Below, piece by piece: positions 15,476 to 23,169 of a stretch of 32,053 bases of DNA; the stretch's first letter is position 1, and each line of letters opens with the position of its first letter. The position numbers and the translations under genes were made by a program. The DNA is from Cellulomonas massiliensis JC225 (GTDB taxonomy: Bacteria > Actinomycetota > Actinomycetes > Actinomycetales > Cellulomonadaceae). Location: positions 1,443,057 through 1,475,109 of the forward strand of contig NZ_HE978588.1 in NCBI RefSeq assembly GCF_000312005.1, in the 5' to 3' direction. The notes under the pieces are model-generated. The model worked only from the letters and a program-made list of their open reading frames with translations. It did not search any database and was not told the origin of the DNA.

Positions 15476-15835
15476 CTAGAGCTCCTGCCCAGAAAGAACC
15501 GCACCGATCAGATCGACCGCGCCGTAGCAGACCAACGCGGCGAACCCGAGCAGGACGGGAACCCACATCGCCACCAGAACCGCCCGGGCCGTTCGCGGAT
15601 TCACACCCAAGTCTTGCGCGACGAAATACGTGTACCCCTTGGCGTGCAACGCGACGTTGCTCCCTGTTCCGCCACGTCGTTCCCACTCGTCAAGCGAACG
15701 GGACGAGAGCTTCACGGCGAGCATGACGGCAGGGCCGCACAACCCGAACAGCCAGCTCTGCCACCGCAGCCCGGCTGCGACCGCCACGATCACAGCGAAC
15801 GGTGGAACGTACATGCAGAGGAACGCGCGGCGCAT
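15476..15835 (-). CDS. Small membrane protein
   Basis: 119 residues from the ATG at 15835; a GTG at 15904 in the same frame would add 23 residues, and neither start has a clear Shine-Dalgarno. Hydrophobic segments lie at about 8-25 (MYVPPFAVIVAVAAGL), 27-43 (WLFGLCGPAVMLAVKL) and 87-112 (AVLVAMWVPVLLGFAALVCY). The loop between (SLDEWERRGGTGSNVALHAKG) is polar. No family is recognised. Confidence 0.5.
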   Translation of the reverse strand: MRRAFLCMYVPPFAVIVAVAAGLRWQSWLFGLCGPAVMLAVKLSSRSLDEWERRGGTGSNVALHAKGYTYFVAQDLGVNPRTARAVLVAMWVPVLLGFAALVCYGAVDLIGAVLSGQEL

Positions 15836-15904
15836 GTCGCAGCGGCTCGCGGAAATCGTCGCTCCGATCCCGTGCGGTGGCAACGTGTGCCACAGGTTGA
15901 TCAC

Positions 15905-16320
15905 CCGATGACGGCACCCTAGGCGTTCGCGGAGGGCCAGCCACAGGACCCTGGGCCACCGTCACCTGCTCGGCCGAGCGGACACGCACCGGGGCGCCAT
16001 GGCGCGCGTAAACGTAGTCCAGCCCAGCGCCGTCGTGCCCCGATTTCGGCGCGCGGAGCTTGCCGCTCAGTTGCTTGCCTCCATGGTTTGCGAGCCAGGC
16101 GCGGCTAAGCAGCTTCGTCGGAGAACCTTGGCGGGAGATGTCTCGACCTCTAGCAACGAGCGTTCACACGACGAGCTGGTACAGCCAGGGCACCGCAAGC
16201 CAGAGTAGAAAAACATATAGCTGGAGCGCCGCGATGAGGCAGGGCGGTGCCTACTTCCAGTAGGGCCGCATGCCGGTCAGACAAACAGTCCTGGCCGCGT
16301 GTCACGCAAAGCTCCTTTTC
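15905..16320. other. 416-bp interval without a convincing gene
   Basis: Lower GC than the flanks, stops in all frames, and only short frames without ribosome sites. I found no RNA fold, terminal repeat or family match by eye. It may be decayed DNA between accessory genes. Confidence 0.4.
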
Positions 16321-16767
16321 CTACGAAACTCTCGAGCACTTTCCCTGCTGCGTGGTACCGGGCACTGGGAATGAACTCCTGCAGGAGCGACGAGCCGTAG
16401 GCAAACGATTCGATCTGCCGGCCCCTGACCGTGACGGACACGCCGTTTGTCGCATCGACCCCTGCACGAACGCGAGAGGAACGATGGATCGCGTGAAGAA
16501 GTTGATGAGTTCGGTATGCGCGCCTCGCCTGCCAGCGATTCGGGCTTTAGCGGCCGCACCTAAGGCACTCATTGCCGCGCCAGCGGCCAACCCGCCAAAG
16601 AAGAAGGCCGAGTAATCCGCCCGGCTTCCTTGTGATTCGCTGACGGGCACAAGGGTCGCCACAGCCAGCACGCCTAGCGCGGCAGCTCCTAGGCCAAGAA
16701 GGATTGAGGGTCGAGGTCCTGCGATCGTCTCGCCCGGCGCCCACTTGAAGGGATTCAAAGCGTTCAC
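16321..16767 (-). CDS. Small membrane protein, hypothetical
   Basis: 148 residues from the GTG at 16767, which has CAGGAA upstream; a TTG at 16791 is less likely. Two hydrophobic segments in the first half (PSILLGLGAAALGVLAVATL and AFFFGGLAAGAAMSALGAAA) are followed by a basic cytoplasmic-like stretch (KARIAGRRG). The last 50 residues are Ser/Arg-rich with little structure and might be a frameshifted end. No family is recognised. Confidence 0.45.
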   Translation of the reverse strand: MNALNPFKWAPGETIAGPRPSILLGLGAAALGVLAVATLVPVSESQGSRADYSAFFFGGLAAGAAMSALGAAAKARIAGRRGAHTELINFFTRSIVPLAFVQGSMRQTACPSRSGAGRSNRLPTARRSCRSSFPVPGTTQQGKCSRVS

Positions 16768-16845
16768 CGGTTCCTGACGTGGTTGTGCCAATGGTAGGCG
16801 GAAGCCCAGCCCTCAATGGTGGCGATGCATCCTTCGGGCGTCTTA

Positions 16846-17643
16846 TCACGGCCGCGGACTAGGGCGTGGGCAGGCGGCCGTGCGTCTGCGGTCGCCAGAA
16901 CGCATCCCGCCACAGTCGAGACCCGCTGACGACAGGTACTCCGTCAGGGCAGTGGCTTCCAGATACTGAGTCGCGTCTCCTGTGCCGCACCCTTCGCCGC
17001 CGAGGGTAATCCCACGCACGGCACCGGATGGTTCGTAGACCGGGGAACCACTGTCCCCGAAGCACGAGGTGCTGGCGTCGTCGCGCCCGACAGCGCATAG
17101 ATAACTCACGCCCGGCGCGCGCGGGAAACCATCGCACTGTTCGTCGTCCACAAGGGCCAGTCGGGTCTTCGGGACGCTGCAGTCCGTGGTTGCGCTGCGG
17201 GCGACCCGCGACACGAGGGGCGCATTTAAGAGTGCCGCGGGTTCGTCCGAGACGCTGAACTGGGGCATGGGCCCCGGGAGCTCAGCGTCCAAGATCAGCA
17301 GCGCCAGGTCTACGCCATCTCGCTGCCGCTCGTCGACTATCCGATTCACTCCGGTTCTGCGGAGGTTTGCCCCGCAAGATCCGTCAGCGAGGAGAACGAC
17401 ATCGACCGAGCCCGGGCCCATACCACTCACGCAATGGGCTGCGGTCAGAACGACATCAGCAGAAGCCATCACGCCTCCGCAGCGCAGACTCGCCTGAGCC
17501 GCTGAACTTGGCGTCGAGTGGTTGATGAGTCCGACAAGTCCAGCGAAGCGAGCCGACGATCCAACTGAACTTCCGGACGACGCAAGGACGAGGCCGAGCG
17601 CGGCTACGGCCACGACGCCGCGCGAGAAGACTAGCCGCCGCAC
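16846..17643 (-). CDS. Secreted trypsin-like serine protease (S1)
   Basis: 265 residues, GTG start at 17643. A signal peptide (RLVFSRGVVAVAALGLVLA) is followed by a chymotrypsin-fold domain. The triad is complete: H70 in VLTAAHC, D112 in DGVDLALLIL and S198 in CFGDSGSPV. Several cysteines suggest disulfides (C55/C71, C155, C183/C194). After the domain there is only a short basic Pro/Arg tail, and no cell-wall anchor is seen. The start overlaps the end of the lipoprotein gene by 13 bp, so the two are likely co-expressed. Confidence 0.88.
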   Translation of the reverse strand: MRRLVFSRGVVAVAALGLVLASSGSSVGSSARFAGLVGLINHSTPSSAAQASLRCGGVMASADVVLTAAHCVSGMGPGSVDVVLLADGSCGANLRRTGVNRIVDERQRDGVDLALLILDAELPGPMPQFSVSDEPAALLNAPLVSRVARSATTDCSVPKTRLALVDDEQCDGFPRAPGVSYLCAVGRDDASTSCFGDSGSPVYEPSGAVRGITLGGEGCGTGDATQYLEATALTEYLSSAGLDCGGMRSGDRRRTAACPRPSPRP

Positions 17644-18140
17644 ACCGAGCCCACGGGCACAATCTTCAGGTCGTTACTCGACCGCGCCTCGTAGCGACGT
17701 CCGTCGAGCGTGTATTCGACCTCAACCGGCTTCGATGTTCCACCTGTGGCGTCGGCACTCACCACCAACACGAGGCCGAGGTTCTGTCCGGCGCCTACGC
17801 TAGCTCCTTCGGCGCGTTCGGCCCCGACCCATGCCGGGTCGTCGGCATCAAACACGTCGCCTACGACGACCTCAGACCATTGCTCAAGGGGTAGCAGAAG
17901 CGCATCTTCCAGGCGAATCCCCTGACTATCTTCCAGCCGCACGGATTCGATATTTGCCGCAACGTCGTGAGTGTTCCGGATAACCGTCATGTTGATTTGG
18001 ACCGGCTTTCCGGCTGTCTGCGGGAAGCAGCCCTCACCCGGGTCTTCCTTGATGAGATCGCCAGCACCCGGGGCCGTGGAACATCCGGTCAGGACAGCGC
18101 TCATGAAGAGTGCAGCAACGAATCGTACGCTCAGACGCAT
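17631..18140 (-). CDS. Putative lipoprotein
   Basis: 169 residues, ATG at 18140 with AGGAA eight bases upstream. The signal peptide ends in a good lipobox, AVLTGC, with the Cys at 20. The mature part is acidic and probably beta-sandwich (PVQINMTVIRNTHDVAANIE, SKPVEVEYTLDGRRYEARSS). It overlaps the protease gene by 13 bp and starts just after the terminator of the upstream secreted-protein gene, so it probably leads its own transcript. No family is recognised. Confidence 0.7.
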   Translation of the reverse strand: MRLSVRFVAALFMSAVLTGCSTAPGAGDLIKEDPGEGCFPQTAGKPVQINMTVIRNTHDVAANIESVRLEDSQGIRLEDALLLPLEQWSEVVVGDVFDADDPAWVGAERAEGASVGAGQNLGLVLVVSADATGGTSKPVEVEYTLDGRRYEARSSNDLKIVPVGSVCGG

Positions 18141-18164
18141 TGGGGTTCCTATCAGGCTGAAAAG

Positions 18165-18200
18165 AGGGAGCTGGGCCGCTCGAACCCGAGCGGCCCAGCT
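18165..18200 (-). terminator. Strong Rho-independent terminator
   Basis: Perfect 14-bp stem (18169-18182 and 18187-18200, AGCTGGGCCGCTCG / CGAGCGGCCCAGCT) with a 4-nt loop. On the minus strand it is followed by CCCTCTTTT, a genuine U-run. It lies seven bases after the stop of the 407-residue secreted-protein gene and separates it from the lipoprotein-protease pair. Confidence 0.85.
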
Positions 18201-18206
18201 GCCGTG

Positions 18207-19430
18207 CTAGACCTTCGACACCAGTCGAACAGGTGAGTCGCCCGGATATCCCTTCGTTCCGCAGAGTCGCCGCTTTTCCATGAAGGCATACGTCACCTTC
18301 ACCGTGCTGGTAAAGCCGCTCTGTGCCGACAGATCGATCCCGATCGCGGGACCCAAGTGGGCGCCGTTCGACCACTCAACGGCGGTGGACGAACTCTTCG
18401 TCAGGCCCGATCCCGCCACGTAGGAGGCGCAGTACGTCGCACTCGGCGGCGTCGGCGAGCTGTAGTCGACGCCAGTGACGAAGGCGGTCGGCCGCACCTC
18501 GTAAGCCTGACTGTTGGGATCAACGCAGACCACCAGGAACTTCTTGTACTCGTACTGCGTCGCCCATTGCCGGTTCTGACCATCACTGGTGGCCGGAAAG
18601 TTGACTTCCGACTCCGCTGACTTCTTCACGGTGCTCGTGCTCTTGTACGAGCCGTACGCGCCGCTGCCCGAGACACCCACGCCAAGCGTGGATGTGCCCC
18701 CGGCCAGGAGGTGGAAGTCGGAGTGCACGCCGGACGCGTTGTACGTCTCACCCACCGCAACCCATCGCGGTCCGAGGTTCTGCTTGACCTGGGAGTTACA
18801 GACGAGCGCCTTCTCGTGATAGCCGCTCCAGTCGACCGTCGCGCCAGCGGCCGCTGCCTTGCTCAGGCCGAGCGCGATGCGGCGCTCAACGCCCGCCGCC
18901 TTGTCACGCGTGCGGCTCGCCGCCTCGACACGAGCGGCGTTCTGAGCGCTCTGGAGCTGCGCACGCTCGAGGCTGAACTCGTGGATCGCGCTCGGGCCCG
19001 CGTCCGGAACCATCACCGACAAGTCAGCCGCGTCGTCGCCAGTCATGAAGCGGTCGAGGACGCTCGGGTCGTCGAGCCGCAGCTGAAAGGCGCCTGAGTC
19101 GTCCGTCACCGTGGCGGCCACGGGCACGAGTGGAAACTGGTCGCCGACCTGCGCCGCTCCCAGCACGTCCTCGTCCGGCCACGCGAAAAGGAACACCGGC
19201 TGGCCGGCGCTCGGCTTGCCAGCTGGGGTGGATACGTCACCTGCCGCGATTGCGGGCCCAGCGATGTCGCGGGAGTCGCTCAAGCCGACCAGCGAACGAA
19301 CGTCGATCGCCTTCTCGGTCGTGCCGCCGGACGGAGAGGCCGACGCGACGGGAGCCAGGGCAAGGGCCGCGACGGTTACCCCTGCGACCCATAACGGCCT
19401 TGTCCAGCGTCCTGCGGGTACTTTCGACAT
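18207..19430 (-). CDS. Large secreted protein of unknown function
   Basis: 407 residues, ATG at 19430 with GGGAGG upstream. A signal peptide (RPLWVAGVTVAALALAPVASA) is cleaved near residue 31. The region 75-150 (KPSAGQPVFLFAWPDEDVLG, VTDDSGAFQLRLDD) looks like a carboxypeptidase-regulatory or surface beta-sandwich repeat. The second half has Gly/Ser-rich beta stretches (TSTLGVGVSGSGAYGSYKST) and four or five cysteines. I do not recognise the family. It has its own terminator and no partner on the same transcript. Confidence 0.7.
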   Translation of the reverse strand: MSKVPAGRWTRPLWVAGVTVAALALAPVASASPSGGTTEKAIDVRSLVGLSDSRDIAGPAIAAGDVSTPAGKPSAGQPVFLFAWPDEDVLGAAQVGDQFPLVPVAATVTDDSGAFQLRLDDPSVLDRFMTGDDAADLSVMVPDAGPSAIHEFSLERAQLQSAQNAARVEAASRTRDKAAGVERRIALGLSKAAAAGATVDWSGYHEKALVCNSQVKQNLGPRWVAVGETYNASGVHSDFHLLAGGTSTLGVGVSGSGAYGSYKSTSTVKKSAESEVNFPATSDGQNRQWATQYEYKKFLVVCVDPNSQAYEVRPTAFVTGVDYSSPTPPSATYCASYVAGSGLTKSSSTAVEWSNGAHLGPAIGIDLSAQSGFTSTVKVTYAFMEKRRLCGTKGYPGDSPVRLVSKV

Positions 19431-19708
19431 TCGCGCCTCCCGTGATCTGTGGCTCTCCTGTGGCCAGTGCCAGTGCAGGCCGACCCTAGGGAGGCGAACC
19501 GCGTCCTGTCCGGCGAACGGGACGTCTAGGCCAATTATGTCACCCGTTAGGACGACCGTTACAGCTCGACCCTCGACGGGAGGCTGCCGCGAATCGGTCC
19601 ACGCGCGCGACGGCGCTAGTTCGACGGGACAGGTGCGATGACGGTTTCACGCGGGCTTTCTGCCGGCCAAATCTCCGGCATCGAAGAGTGCGCCCGGTGG
19701 GACGCCTG

Positions 19709-21040
19709 ATGCGCCTATTTGTGCACAATCCGCGGGTCCTGGAAATCGCTGCCCTGCTGCCGGTCAAGGAGGCGGGCAGCCCGGGCCGTCCTCGCGAGAA
19801 CCCTGAGGCGCTGACCGCGTTGGCCTGGTGTGCCAAGGGTGCCTTCCCTTCGATGCGGAAGGTGGCGCATTGGTTCCGCGACGAGGCCAACTGGGCTTGG
19901 CTGCGGCAGACCTGGAGGGAGGAGTACGGCATCGAGCTGAACGCTTACCCTCCCGCCCGCAAGACGCTCGTGCAGCAGCTCCACCGGATGCGGCCGCTCG
20001 TAGCTAGCATCGCGACGCGTGTAAGCGAGATGGCGCTTGACGAGGCGCGACGCCAGGGCCGGTTCAGCGGCACTGCACAGACCGCTGCCACGCCGAACCG
20101 CGGGAACGTCGTCGTCGCAGACGGAACGGTCCCGAAGCTCCGAATGAAGCCGGAGACCATCAAGCGACTCACTGCCGACGGTGCGCAGCCGCGCAAGCGC
20201 AACGGGCACCGGATGTCCGTCCCGAACGGCCACCTGTACAAGGAAGGAACGGGGGAGTGGGTGCAGGGAGTGAAGTTCGTCATCGCGGTGTCTCGCCCTG
20301 ACGTCGAGGACGATGACACGAACCTGCGCCTGGTGCTCGACGCGCGCCCCGTTGCGCCGGGGGAAGGCGGCGAAGCGGCGGTGTCGGTGGACATGCTCCT
20401 TGGCTTGCGCGAGATGTGCGCGCAGTTCCACGGCGTCCGCTACGACGGTGCGTTTCGCGGGGCGCACCTGTCGCCGCTCATGCGCTCCGGACTCTCAGTC
20501 TTGTCCAACCCTGGCGAGACGAACTCGATGGAAGCACGCCCGCTGGAACTCATCGAGTGCGGCTGCCCTGGCCGTAGCCACCAGCTGTACAGCGAAGCCG
20601 GCTGGCTGTGCGTCGGTGAGCACCTCGATGACGGCACCCTGCACCTCGAGCGCCTTCCCGGCCGCCACGTCACCTTCGTCAAGAACCCCAAGCGGAACGA
20701 CTACCGCTGCTACCTCACCGTGACCCTGCCGTGCGAATGCACCCACCGAACGCGCCTCGACACGACCGATGAGGCCGACGAACGGGGCCTGAGCACGTCA
20801 GAGCGGCTGCGCCAGTTCCCCCCCGGCACCCCCGAGTACGACAACACCTACGGCTGGCGGAACGACGTCGAGAGTCACAACAACAACCTCGACTCCACGC
20901 ACTACCGCGGCCGGCTCGTCGTCGACGACCCCACCGACCAGTACCTGCTCGTCCTCGCGCACGGGTTCGCCCGCAACCTCCTCGCCGAAGCCGTCTACAA
21001 CGACAAGCGACGAGCGCAGGCCACCGAACGCGCCGCCTGA
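19709..21040 (+). CDS. DDE transposase-like protein
   Basis: 443 residues from the ATG at 19709; a GTG at 19688 is also possible and neither has a clear Shine-Dalgarno. A putative RNase-H-like triad can be seen: D138 in VVVADGTVPK, D246 in VRYDGAFRG and E388 in WRNDVESHNNNLDSTHYRG, the last resembling the Glu motif near the end of DDE transposases. Cys clusters lie between them (ECGCPGRSH, LPCECTHR). The N-terminus (RKVAHWFRDEANWAWLRQTW) looks helical and DNA-binding. No terminal inverted repeats or target duplication were found, so it may be domesticated or a stranded element. Confidence 0.6.
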   Translation: MRLFVHNPRVLEIAALLPVKEAGSPGRPRENPEALTALAWCAKGAFPSMRKVAHWFRDEANWAWLRQTWREEYGIELNAYPPARKTLVQQLHRMRPLVASIATRVSEMALDEARRQGRFSGTAQTAATPNRGNVVVADGTVPKLRMKPETIKRLTADGAQPRKRNGHRMSVPNGHLYKEGTGEWVQGVKFVIAVSRPDVEDDDTNLRLVLDARPVAPGEGGEAAVSVDMLLGLREMCAQFHGVRYDGAFRGAHLSPLMRSGLSVLSNPGETNSMEARPLELIECGCPGRSHQLYSEAGWLCVGEHLDDGTLHLERLPGRHVTFVKNPKRNDYRCYLTVTLPCECTHRTRLDTTDEADERGLSTSERLRQFPPGTPEYDNTYGWRNDVESHNNNLDSTHYRGRLVVDDPTDQYLLVLAHGFARNLLAEAVYNDKRRAQATERAA

Positions 21041-21073
21041 GAAGACTCCTCCCGCACCACCCCGCAACACGAC

Positions 21074-21116
21074 GACGCCGGCTGCCCCCGCAGCACCCCC
21101 GGGGGCAGCTGGCGTC
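21074..21116 (+). terminator. Long hairpin after the transposase-like gene
   Basis: A 16-bp stem with one G-U pair: GACGCC-G-GCTGCCCCC (21074-21089) and GGGGGCAGC-T-GGCGTC (21101-21116), with an 11-nt loop. It begins 34 bases after the stop codon. No U-run follows. Confidence 0.7.
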
Positions 21117-21251
21117 CCTGCTGTAGCATCCACACGGGCCTCACGCCGCTCGATCCGAAGCACGAAGCCCACACCAGCGTCCCGACAGAGACCACCGACA
21201 GCGCCACCGACCGGCGCTTGGGTTTGTGCCCGGATTTCTGCCAAGACGCGA

Positions 21252-21324
21252 GCGCCTGTAGCTCAGGGGATAGAGCACCGCTCTCCTAAAGCGGGTGTCG
21301 GCAGTTCGAATCTGCCCAGGCGCA
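21252..21324 (+). tRNA. tRNA-Arg (anticodon CCT)
   Basis: A full cloverleaf can be drawn: acceptor GCGCCTG/CAGGCGC, D-stem GCTC/GAGC, anticodon stem CCGCT/AGCGG with loop CTCCTAA (anticodon CCT at 21285-21287), variable loop GTGTC, T-stem GGCAG/CTGCC with loop TTCGAAT, and discriminator A at 21324. CCA is not encoded. tRNA-Arg genes are frequent integration targets; no second copy of its 3' end was found in the window. Confidence 0.97.
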
Positions 21325-21466
21325 CTGCACGCTCCCGCAGGTCAGGGAGGCGCGGGCTGGCGCGAGGTCCGGCGCATCGCCTCCGGTTGGCAGCCTCCGG
21401 GTCACGGTCTTGACCTGCACTTGCAGTCCTCCGCAGTCTCCCTGAGCCCCCACGGAGCCCCCAGCG

Positions 21467-21709
21467 ATGGAGCCGCGCCGCAGCCCCGAGCAGGTCCTGG
21501 CCGCTGCGCGCGCCATGGACGAAGCCCGGGCCGCGGGCCTCCCCGGCGACCTGCTCGTCGTGATGGTGGCCGCGCGGGCAGCGTGGTGGGGCGAGGGTCA
21601 GTGGCCTGCGCGCGACGAGCTCACGGCGGCCATCGCGCACCCAGCGTCGCGGCTCGTCGACGAGGTGATCTGGCGGGTGATCCGGGACCGAGTCGCACCC
21701 CGCGCGTAG
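21467..21709 (+). CDS. Small hypothetical protein
   Basis: 80 residues, ATG at 21467 with ACGGAG about 11 bases upstream. It is predicted to be mostly helical (SPEQVLAAARAMDEARAAGL, DELTAAIAHPASRLVDEVIW) with a central hydrophobic stretch (LLVVMVAARAAWW). Codon use is that of a coding frame. No family is recognised. It lies between tRNA-Arg and the tmRNA-like RNA. Confidence 0.5.
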   Translation: MEPRRSPEQVLAAARAMDEARAAGLPGDLLVVMVAARAAWWGEGQWPARDELTAAIAHPASRLVDEVIWRVIRDRVAPRA

Positions 21710-21722
21710 CGTTCCTGTTGTC

Positions 21723-21802
21723 GGGGGTGGATGGGATCGACGTCGGCGTAAGGCCCCACGAGGGACCGCCGGCGGACTGGGGTTCGACTCCCCACACCTC
21801 CA
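21723..21802 (+). ncRNA. tmRNA-like RNA of 80 nt without a tag-coding part
   Basis: The ends pair as a 7-bp acceptor, GGGGGTG (21723-21729) with CACCTCC (21795-21801), one G-U, then a discriminator A. The 5' end runs into GATGGGATCGAC, close to the GGTTTCGAC-type D-loop of tmRNA. The 3' end has a T-arm, TGGGG/CCCCA with loop TTCGACT. Between them a P2-like stem GTCGGCG/CGCCGGC (one G-U) encloses a small hairpin. No tag reading frame or pseudoknots fit in 80 nt. It could be a deletion derivative of ssrA left by an integrative element, or a novel tRNA-like RNA. It is not a normal tRNA, since there is no D-stem. Confidence 0.55.
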
Positions 21803-21817
21803 CGGACGCAGACGCGC

Positions 21818-21852
21818 CCCCACCCCTGCCTTGAGACGAGGCGTGGGTGGGG
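21818..21852 (+). terminator. Hairpin after the tmRNA-like RNA
   Basis: A 14-bp stem with one mismatch and one G-U pair, CCCCACCCCTGCCT (21818-21831) with AGGCGTGGGTGGGG (21839-21852), loop 7 nt, 15 bases after the RNA end. Its position suggests the RNA is transcribed as its own unit. Confidence 0.6.
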
Positions 21853-21892
21853 CCGCTTCCGTCGTCTCCGGGCCGCGAGTACGTTCCCGACC

Positions 21893-22492
21893 ATGACGCC
21901 ACCGCCGACGCCGGGGACCTGGGAGTTCACCTTCGGCGCCTTGAGCTCCTTCGTGGCGGTCGCGGCGATCGCGCTATCCCTGATCCTCGCGAGGATCGAG
22001 ACGCTCCGGCGCCGCGAGGCCGAGGAGCAGCGCCGCAAGGCGGAGGAGCAGCGCGACGATGAACACCGGGCGAACGTGGCGGCAGCCGCAGAGGCGGCGT
22101 CCAGGGAGCAGCTCGCGGCCGCTGTCATGGTCGCGGTGTGGATCGAGATCCGCCCTAGCGGCTCAGAGGCGTGGGATCCGGTCACCGCGACGATCCACGT
22201 CCGCAACGGGCACACCATGCCGATCTTCGAGCTCGCCATCGCCGCCCGCCACGGCAACGTGCGCCATGTCAACATCACCAACCGCGTGGACGTCCTGGCT
22301 CCCAATGACACGGTCAGGGCCATGCACACGGGCCACAACAACGACGGCGGGCTCGGCGCGGCCATCCGGTTCCGAGACCTGCAGGGCCAGTGGTGGCAGC
22401 GGCTCGACGGCGGCCAACTCCCCGTCAGGATCGACGGCCCGGATCACCGGTGGAACGACGACAGAGACGAGACGTGGTTCAGCGTGCCGTAG
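21893..22492 (+). CDS. Membrane-anchored coiled-coil protein
   Basis: 199 residues, ATG at 21893, weak ribosome site. One membrane segment lies at about 16-33 (LSSFVAVAAIALSLILAR). A charged coiled coil follows at 35-75 (EAEEQRRKAEEQRDDEHRAN). The C-terminal half (VWIEIRPSGSEAWDPVTATI, VRNGHTMPIFELAIA) is probably a small beta domain with Trp-rich end (GQWWQRLDGGQLPVRIDG). No family is recognised. Its 3' end overlaps the convergent regulator gene by 14 bp. Confidence 0.65.
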   Translation: MTPPPTPGTWEFTFGALSSFVAVAAIALSLILARIETLRRREAEEQRRKAEEQRDDEHRANVAAAAEAASREQLAAAVMVAVWIEIRPSGSEAWDPVTATIHVRNGHTMPIFELAIAARHGNVRHVNITNRVDVLAPNDTVRAMHTGHNNDGGLGAAIRFRDLQGQWWQRLDGGQLPVRIDGPDHRWNDDRDETWFSVP

Positions 22493-22925
22493 TCCGCGGG
22501 GTTGCTCTGGGGGCGCGGACGGCGTCGCGCTGAACGACCCAGGTCGTGCCGATCTTCTCGCCGGCGAGCGAGCCGCTCTCGAGGCGCTGCAGGATCGCCT
22601 GCCGCGAGACACCGGCGATCGCGGCCGCCTCGGTGACCGACACGAGCGCAGGCATCGGCGCGGTGCCAACGCGCCGGTCGAACTCGGCGGTCGTGGTCGC
22701 CGCGACCGCGAGCACGTCGACCGCGGCCGGCGAGGCCGCCAGGACCGCGGTCGCGGTCTGCACGGCCGTCGCGAGGTCGCGTGCCGGGACGGTGAGGATG
22801 AGCTCGACGTTCCCGAACGGGCTACGGCCGGTCGCGGGCGCGTACCCCGGCAGGGCGTCGAGCAGCTGCTCGTCGACGCCGTCGCGGGTGTCGAGCTCGA
22901 GCGTGACGTTGTAGTCGGTGGCCAT
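22479..22925 (-). CDS. Helix-turn-helix protein, MerR/excisionase-like
   Basis: 148 residues, ATG at 22925 with AGGAGAG upstream. The C-terminal third is an excisionase-type HTH: VSVTEAAAIAGVSRQAILQR followed by LESGSLAGEKIGTTWVVQRD, at about 93-132. The N-terminal 90 residues resemble an unknown alpha/beta domain (MATDYNVTLELDTRDGVDEQ, VQTATAVLAASPAAVDVLA). Small regulators of this kind are common in mobile elements and next to toxin-antitoxin genes. It converges on the coiled-coil gene. Confidence 0.75.
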   Translation of the reverse strand: MATDYNVTLELDTRDGVDEQLLDALPGYAPATGRSPFGNVELILTVPARDLATAVQTATAVLAASPAAVDVLAVAATTTAEFDRRVGTAPMPALVSVTEAAAIAGVSRQAILQRLESGSLAGEKIGTTWVVQRDAVRAPRATPRTTAR

Positions 22926-23011
22926 GGTGGTGCTCTCCTGTCGTGAGGCGGGAAGATGGACGGGCCCGCCGGGGCGGGGAGGCACTTTCCCTGCCTCCCG
23001 TCCCGGCCCGG

Positions 23012-23134
23012 TCACCGCGGGGGCGGCCACCGAAACCCCGCTCTCTTGAGCGGGGCCAGCCCGTTGCGGATCGACCGCCAGTCGCTCGCCGTCCCCGAGA
23101 ACGTCGCGATCATCCGACCCTCGGGCGTGACCAC
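23012..23134 (-). CDS. Small ORF, possibly a conserved short protein
   Basis: 40 residues if the GTG at 23134 is used; there is no clear ribosome site. It ends in SDWRSIRNGLAPLKRAGFRW then PPPR. This pattern, a Trp-Arg-x-x-Arg-Asn helix followed by LxRAGF and a Pro-rich end, looks like a protein rather than chance, and I recall similar endings in short actinobacterial proteins from mobile DNA. The natural N-terminus may lie upstream and be damaged. Confidence 0.4.
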   Translation of the reverse strand: MVTPEGRMIATFSGTASDWRSIRNGLAPLKRAGFRWPPPR

Positions 23135-23169
23135 GATGTGGCCGCGGCGGGTAACGGAGAAGAAGAGCC

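Noticed and set aside
21430-21802. Full-length tmRNA ending at 21802
   Set aside because: No matching 5' end lies 350-400 bases upstream, the interval encodes a protein-like frame, and the 5' partner of the acceptor is found at 21723.
21263-21902. Minus-strand frames with endings such as FELPTPALG and GVEPQSAGG
   Set aside because: These are the well-known artefacts of translating tRNA and tmRNA-like genes in reverse.
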